Origin: CAYMRB01 sp964392615
GTDB taxonomy: Bacteria; Planctomycetota; UBA8108
Reading direction: 5' to 3'
Assembly (NCBI GenBank): GCA_964392615.1
Contig: CAYMRB010000452.1
Span: forward strand, 1-7,996
DNA: 7,996 bases
Positions 7,201-7,996 of the stretch are shown here, piece after piece. Below the pieces are notes generated by a model, which was given only the letters and a program-made list of their open reading frames with translations, searched no databases and had not been told where the DNA came from. Within the stretch, counting starts at the first letter, position 1. Every line of letters begins with the position of its first letter. The position numbers and the translations under genes are program-made.

Positions 7201-7516
7201 CGCCGGCCACATCGAGGGGACGGTGCGAGGTCTGCCGCCGATCGATCGCCGCCGCGCCGCGTACTACGTCGTCGCAGAGCGCGAGAGCGACGAGCCGGCG
7301 GCCGACGCGCCGAGCGTCTGGCTGTCGCGTCGCGACGGCGGGTTCCGCCTCAACGCGCTGCGTCCGGGACGCTATCGAGTCGCGCTCGAGAAGAGACTTT
7401 TCGACCGGAGCCGCAGCGAGCGCGGTGCGCCGAGCGATCGCGAGCTGGGCATCGTCGACGTCGAGGCCGGCGCGACCGCGCGGCTCGATGCGGACGCATC
7501 GACGCTCGACGAGTAG
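4226..7516 (+). CDS. Large lipoprotein with ten tandem carboxypeptidase-regulatory-like (transthyretin-fold) modules
   Basis: 1096 residues from a GTG start; the SD GGGAGG (4211-4216) overlaps the previous gene's stop. The signal peptide has a basic start, a hydrophobic core (ALCCALWLALTLF) and lipobox LFSC with Cys30. A short acidic linker leads into ten modules, at about 54-172, 173-276, 277-376, 392-486, 487-585, 586-684, 685-793, 794-893, 894-993 and 994-1088. Each repeats the CarboxypepD_reg pattern: a first strand such as ISGRVIDAAGAPVAGATV, a TDADGRF-type turn, a GxYxVxV-type strand and a hydrophobic exit strand. No catalytic motif or C-terminal anchor is seen, so a structural, adhesive or ligand-binding role anchored by the N-terminal lipid is most likely. 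Most modules carry an insertion of variable length before the DxxGxF turn; module 4 is close to minimal. Arginine codons are almost all CGN. It is the second gene of a two-gene unit with the small lipoprotein. Confidence 0.92.
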   Translation: MSKRGCSARQRNATRALCCALWLALTLFSCSDPEPPAANDASRADSERVVAAPTALTGRVTDPAGRPIAAAEVIALDRRAWEDVLVTRRAHLGRSPRHALEVARAAFARAAENLARTRTDDAGAFAMRDLAPGPYRVLVFAPDYLPATNGRVLIRADSSAPTARHEVRLAPARTISGRVIDAAGAPVAGATVAVDTCDAARVAGVGKVIGLLLREIDATALVRPGPVVTAADGSFRVAGLEPLAHDVAVRADGWLDRVARAVRPGTRDLVVRLERAAVVRGRVRAADGAAVSNATVVIRVPERDPQLAAPLGLAPPGDPLGERTREGRTDAAGRFALAVRAAGTYEVAIDAANLAPFATEVSVDAADVDLGDVALEKLDPKNTTKRAPETAQVAGVVLEGATRRPVANATVIVGDDDRTSTATDADGRFRIAGVARHARGAGGEPIGLRVECSGYETAWHPLGPNALAPNANDSDASRIEVLLATAPRIHGRVLDDGGDGVSRARVELQVPGLPSALALIGPRASGMTTTTDATGAFSLDVPGRAAARVFDVVAEHPGYARTRRGPITPQALGKDGMTLEIRLARGMTFAGKITDTTGTAVVGAQVEAYRAVDVSLDVRMTLERLPPPRGDLAYTDADGRFAFRNFEPGAYHLRIAAHGYATMIRRGIAVEEGSATHDFALDAGETIAGRVVDQDGAAVSTAEIVVVPATDAARGADADGNAAPVGPRRPSATRDQAIAMAQADDDGRYALPHLSSEPCSLVAHAAGYALGTVGPLRAGEGTSDVEMVLLALAGVDGRVIDAETDEPVREFRVAIERREDGRFEPWESDDGAVGGRRAIPAEWRTTDGVFRLDELPAGEYRISTRAEDYATTVTRFVVRPRAENAVCIALGPGARVDGTVVRADTKQPIVGVRVRATRTLDGRPPIPREERRPVSTDAAGRFSLRGLSDGEYRLTASHPDFWIVTADAARFDVPFAAPGGTAAPVPRFAMLPAGHIEGTVRGLPPIDRRRAAYYVVAERESDEPAADAPSVWLSRRDGGFRLNALRPGRYRVALEKRLFDRSRSERGAPSDRELGIVDVEAGATARLDADASTLDE

Positions 7517-7530
7517 ACGAACGACTCGTC
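7508..7530. terminator. Weak hairpin at the convergent gene junction
   Basis: GACGAGT (7508-7514) pairs perfectly with ACTCGTC (7524-7530) around a 9-nt loop, straddling the stop codon of the large lipoprotein gene (7514-7516). It lies between two convergent genes, where a terminator working on either strand is expected. There is no T-tract on either side, so it would be a poor intrinsic terminator. Confidence 0.28.
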
Positions 7531-7549
7531 AGCTCGGTCGTCAGCTCAG
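7526..7549. repeat. 12-bp tandem repeat at the convergent junction
   Basis: TCGTCAGCTCGG (7526-7537) is followed directly by TCGTCAGCTCAG (7538-7549), one mismatch apart, with a partial third copy TCGTC after it. The second copy contains the minus-strand stop codon (TGA, complement of 7546-7548). It looks like a local slippage duplication in the 29-nt spacer. Confidence 0.55.
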
Positions 7550-7996
7550 TCGTCGGCCCAGAGGCGCGTCACCGGAACGGGCTGGCTCGATTTGTCGCCG
7601 CTGCGCGAGATGACCTCGTAGCGCACCGGCATCGGCCCCGGATCGCGATCGAGCCACGCCGTCACGTCGCCGTCGAGCTTCACGACCTCGGCGCCATTGC
7701 GCATGACGATGATCTCGTCGTAGGCGCCGCCGGTCTCCCACTCGAGGGCGAGGCCGCGGCTGTCGCCGCCCGGTGGCGCGACGGTCAATTGTCGCACGGC
7801 CGGCACCGCTGTCGCGCCGATCAGCACCTGCCCGTCAACCGTCAACGCCTCGGCGGACCGCGTGCCCTTGTCGTCGGAGACCGCGAACACGTTCGCCGCC
7901 GGCGGCGTCCCGAAGGCGCCGAGCTCGACGCGCACGGCAGCGCCCGCCGGCGCGTCCTCGGCGATGTCGACGAGCACGGTCAAGACATGGCGGCGC
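7546..7996 (-). CDS. C-terminal part of a secreted protein with cohesin-like and fibronectin-III-like segments (5' end outside the window)
   Basis: 149 residues are visible; the frame stays open to the right edge, so the TTG at 7981-7983 is not taken as a start. The first 62 visible residues (VLTVLVDIAEDAPAG..., ending ALTVDGQVLIG) look like the second half of a cohesin-like beta-sandwich: a DAPAG turn followed by a closing VDGxV strand. Residues about 66-147 form a fibronectin-III-like unit: LALEWETGGAYDEIIVMRNG, then VKLDGDVTAWLD, then VRYEVISRSGDKSS, matching the strand-and-turn order of FN3 domains appended to extracellular proteins. The protein ends in LWADD, with no transmembrane helix or sorting motif. 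The role is probably protein-protein or surface interaction, by analogy. It is convergent with the large lipoprotein gene, with 29 nt between the stops. Confidence 0.8.
   Translation of the reverse strand, partial: RRHVLTVLVDIAEDAPAGAAVRVELGAFGTPPAANVFAVSDDKGTRSAEALTVDGQVLIGATAVPAVRQLTVAPPGGDSRGLALEWETGGAYDEIIVMRNGAEVVKLDGDVTAWLDRDPGPMPVRYEVISRSGDKSSQPVPVTRLWADD

Noticed and set aside
3320..7210. A 1296-codon open frame on the minus strand spanning the two lipoprotein genes and the end of the EEP gene
   Set aside because: It lies antisense to three well-supported genes, is extremely Arg-rich and low in domain-like patterning, and is explained by the GC-biased codon pattern of the plus-strand genes.
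1..7996. CRISPR array, tRNA/rRNA, insertion sequence or phage defence genes
   Set aside because: I found no regularly spaced direct repeats, cloverleaf, transposase motifs or known defence domains on either strand.

Overview
This is a GC-rich bacterial window with tightly packed genes. The likely source is a Planctomycetota-type or similar deep-branching, protein-export-rich bacterium. That is an inference from gene content: a Sec-exported protein with regulator-propeller repeats and a helical domain, two neighbouring putative lipoproteins (one with ten carboxypeptidase-regulatory-like modules), and a cohesin-like plus fibronectin-III-like C-terminus. No rRNA, tRNA or phylogenetic marker is present to confirm it.

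Layout: (1) positions 2-91, the probable C-terminal end of a plus-strand gene that enters from the left edge and overlaps its convergent neighbour by 21 nt. (2) 71-2179, minus strand: a 702-residue exported protein with about four propeller-type repeats followed by a large helical (alpha/alpha)-toroid-like domain. (3) 2180-2495: a 316-nt divergent intergenic region holding a 47-codon candidate ORF with a leaderless-type start, CGAT-rich palindromes and two adjacent hairpins. (4) 2496-3497, plus strand: an endonuclease/exonuclease/phosphatase (EEP) family enzyme with all core metal-site motifs and no export signal. (5) 3498-3697: a 200-nt spacer with a candidate promoter and a leader hairpin. 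(6) 3698-4219 and 4226-7516, plus strand: a two-gene unit 6 nt apart, with a small putative lipoprotein followed by a 1096-residue lipoprotein. (7) 7517-7545: a convergent junction with a small hairpin and a 12-bp tandem repeat. (8) 7546-7996, minus strand: the C-terminal part of a probable secreted protein that runs off the right edge.

Apart from the cytoplasmic EEP enzyme and the unassigned left-edge fragment, the products look built for the cell envelope or outside. The two-gene lipoprotein unit is the clearest functional group. I saw no transposase, integrase, CRISPR array, toxin-antitoxin pair or recognisable defence system. The least ordinary features are the ten-module lipoprotein with length-variable loop insertions, the short propeller joined to a toroid-like domain, and the small-ORF/hairpin region upstream of the EEP gene.
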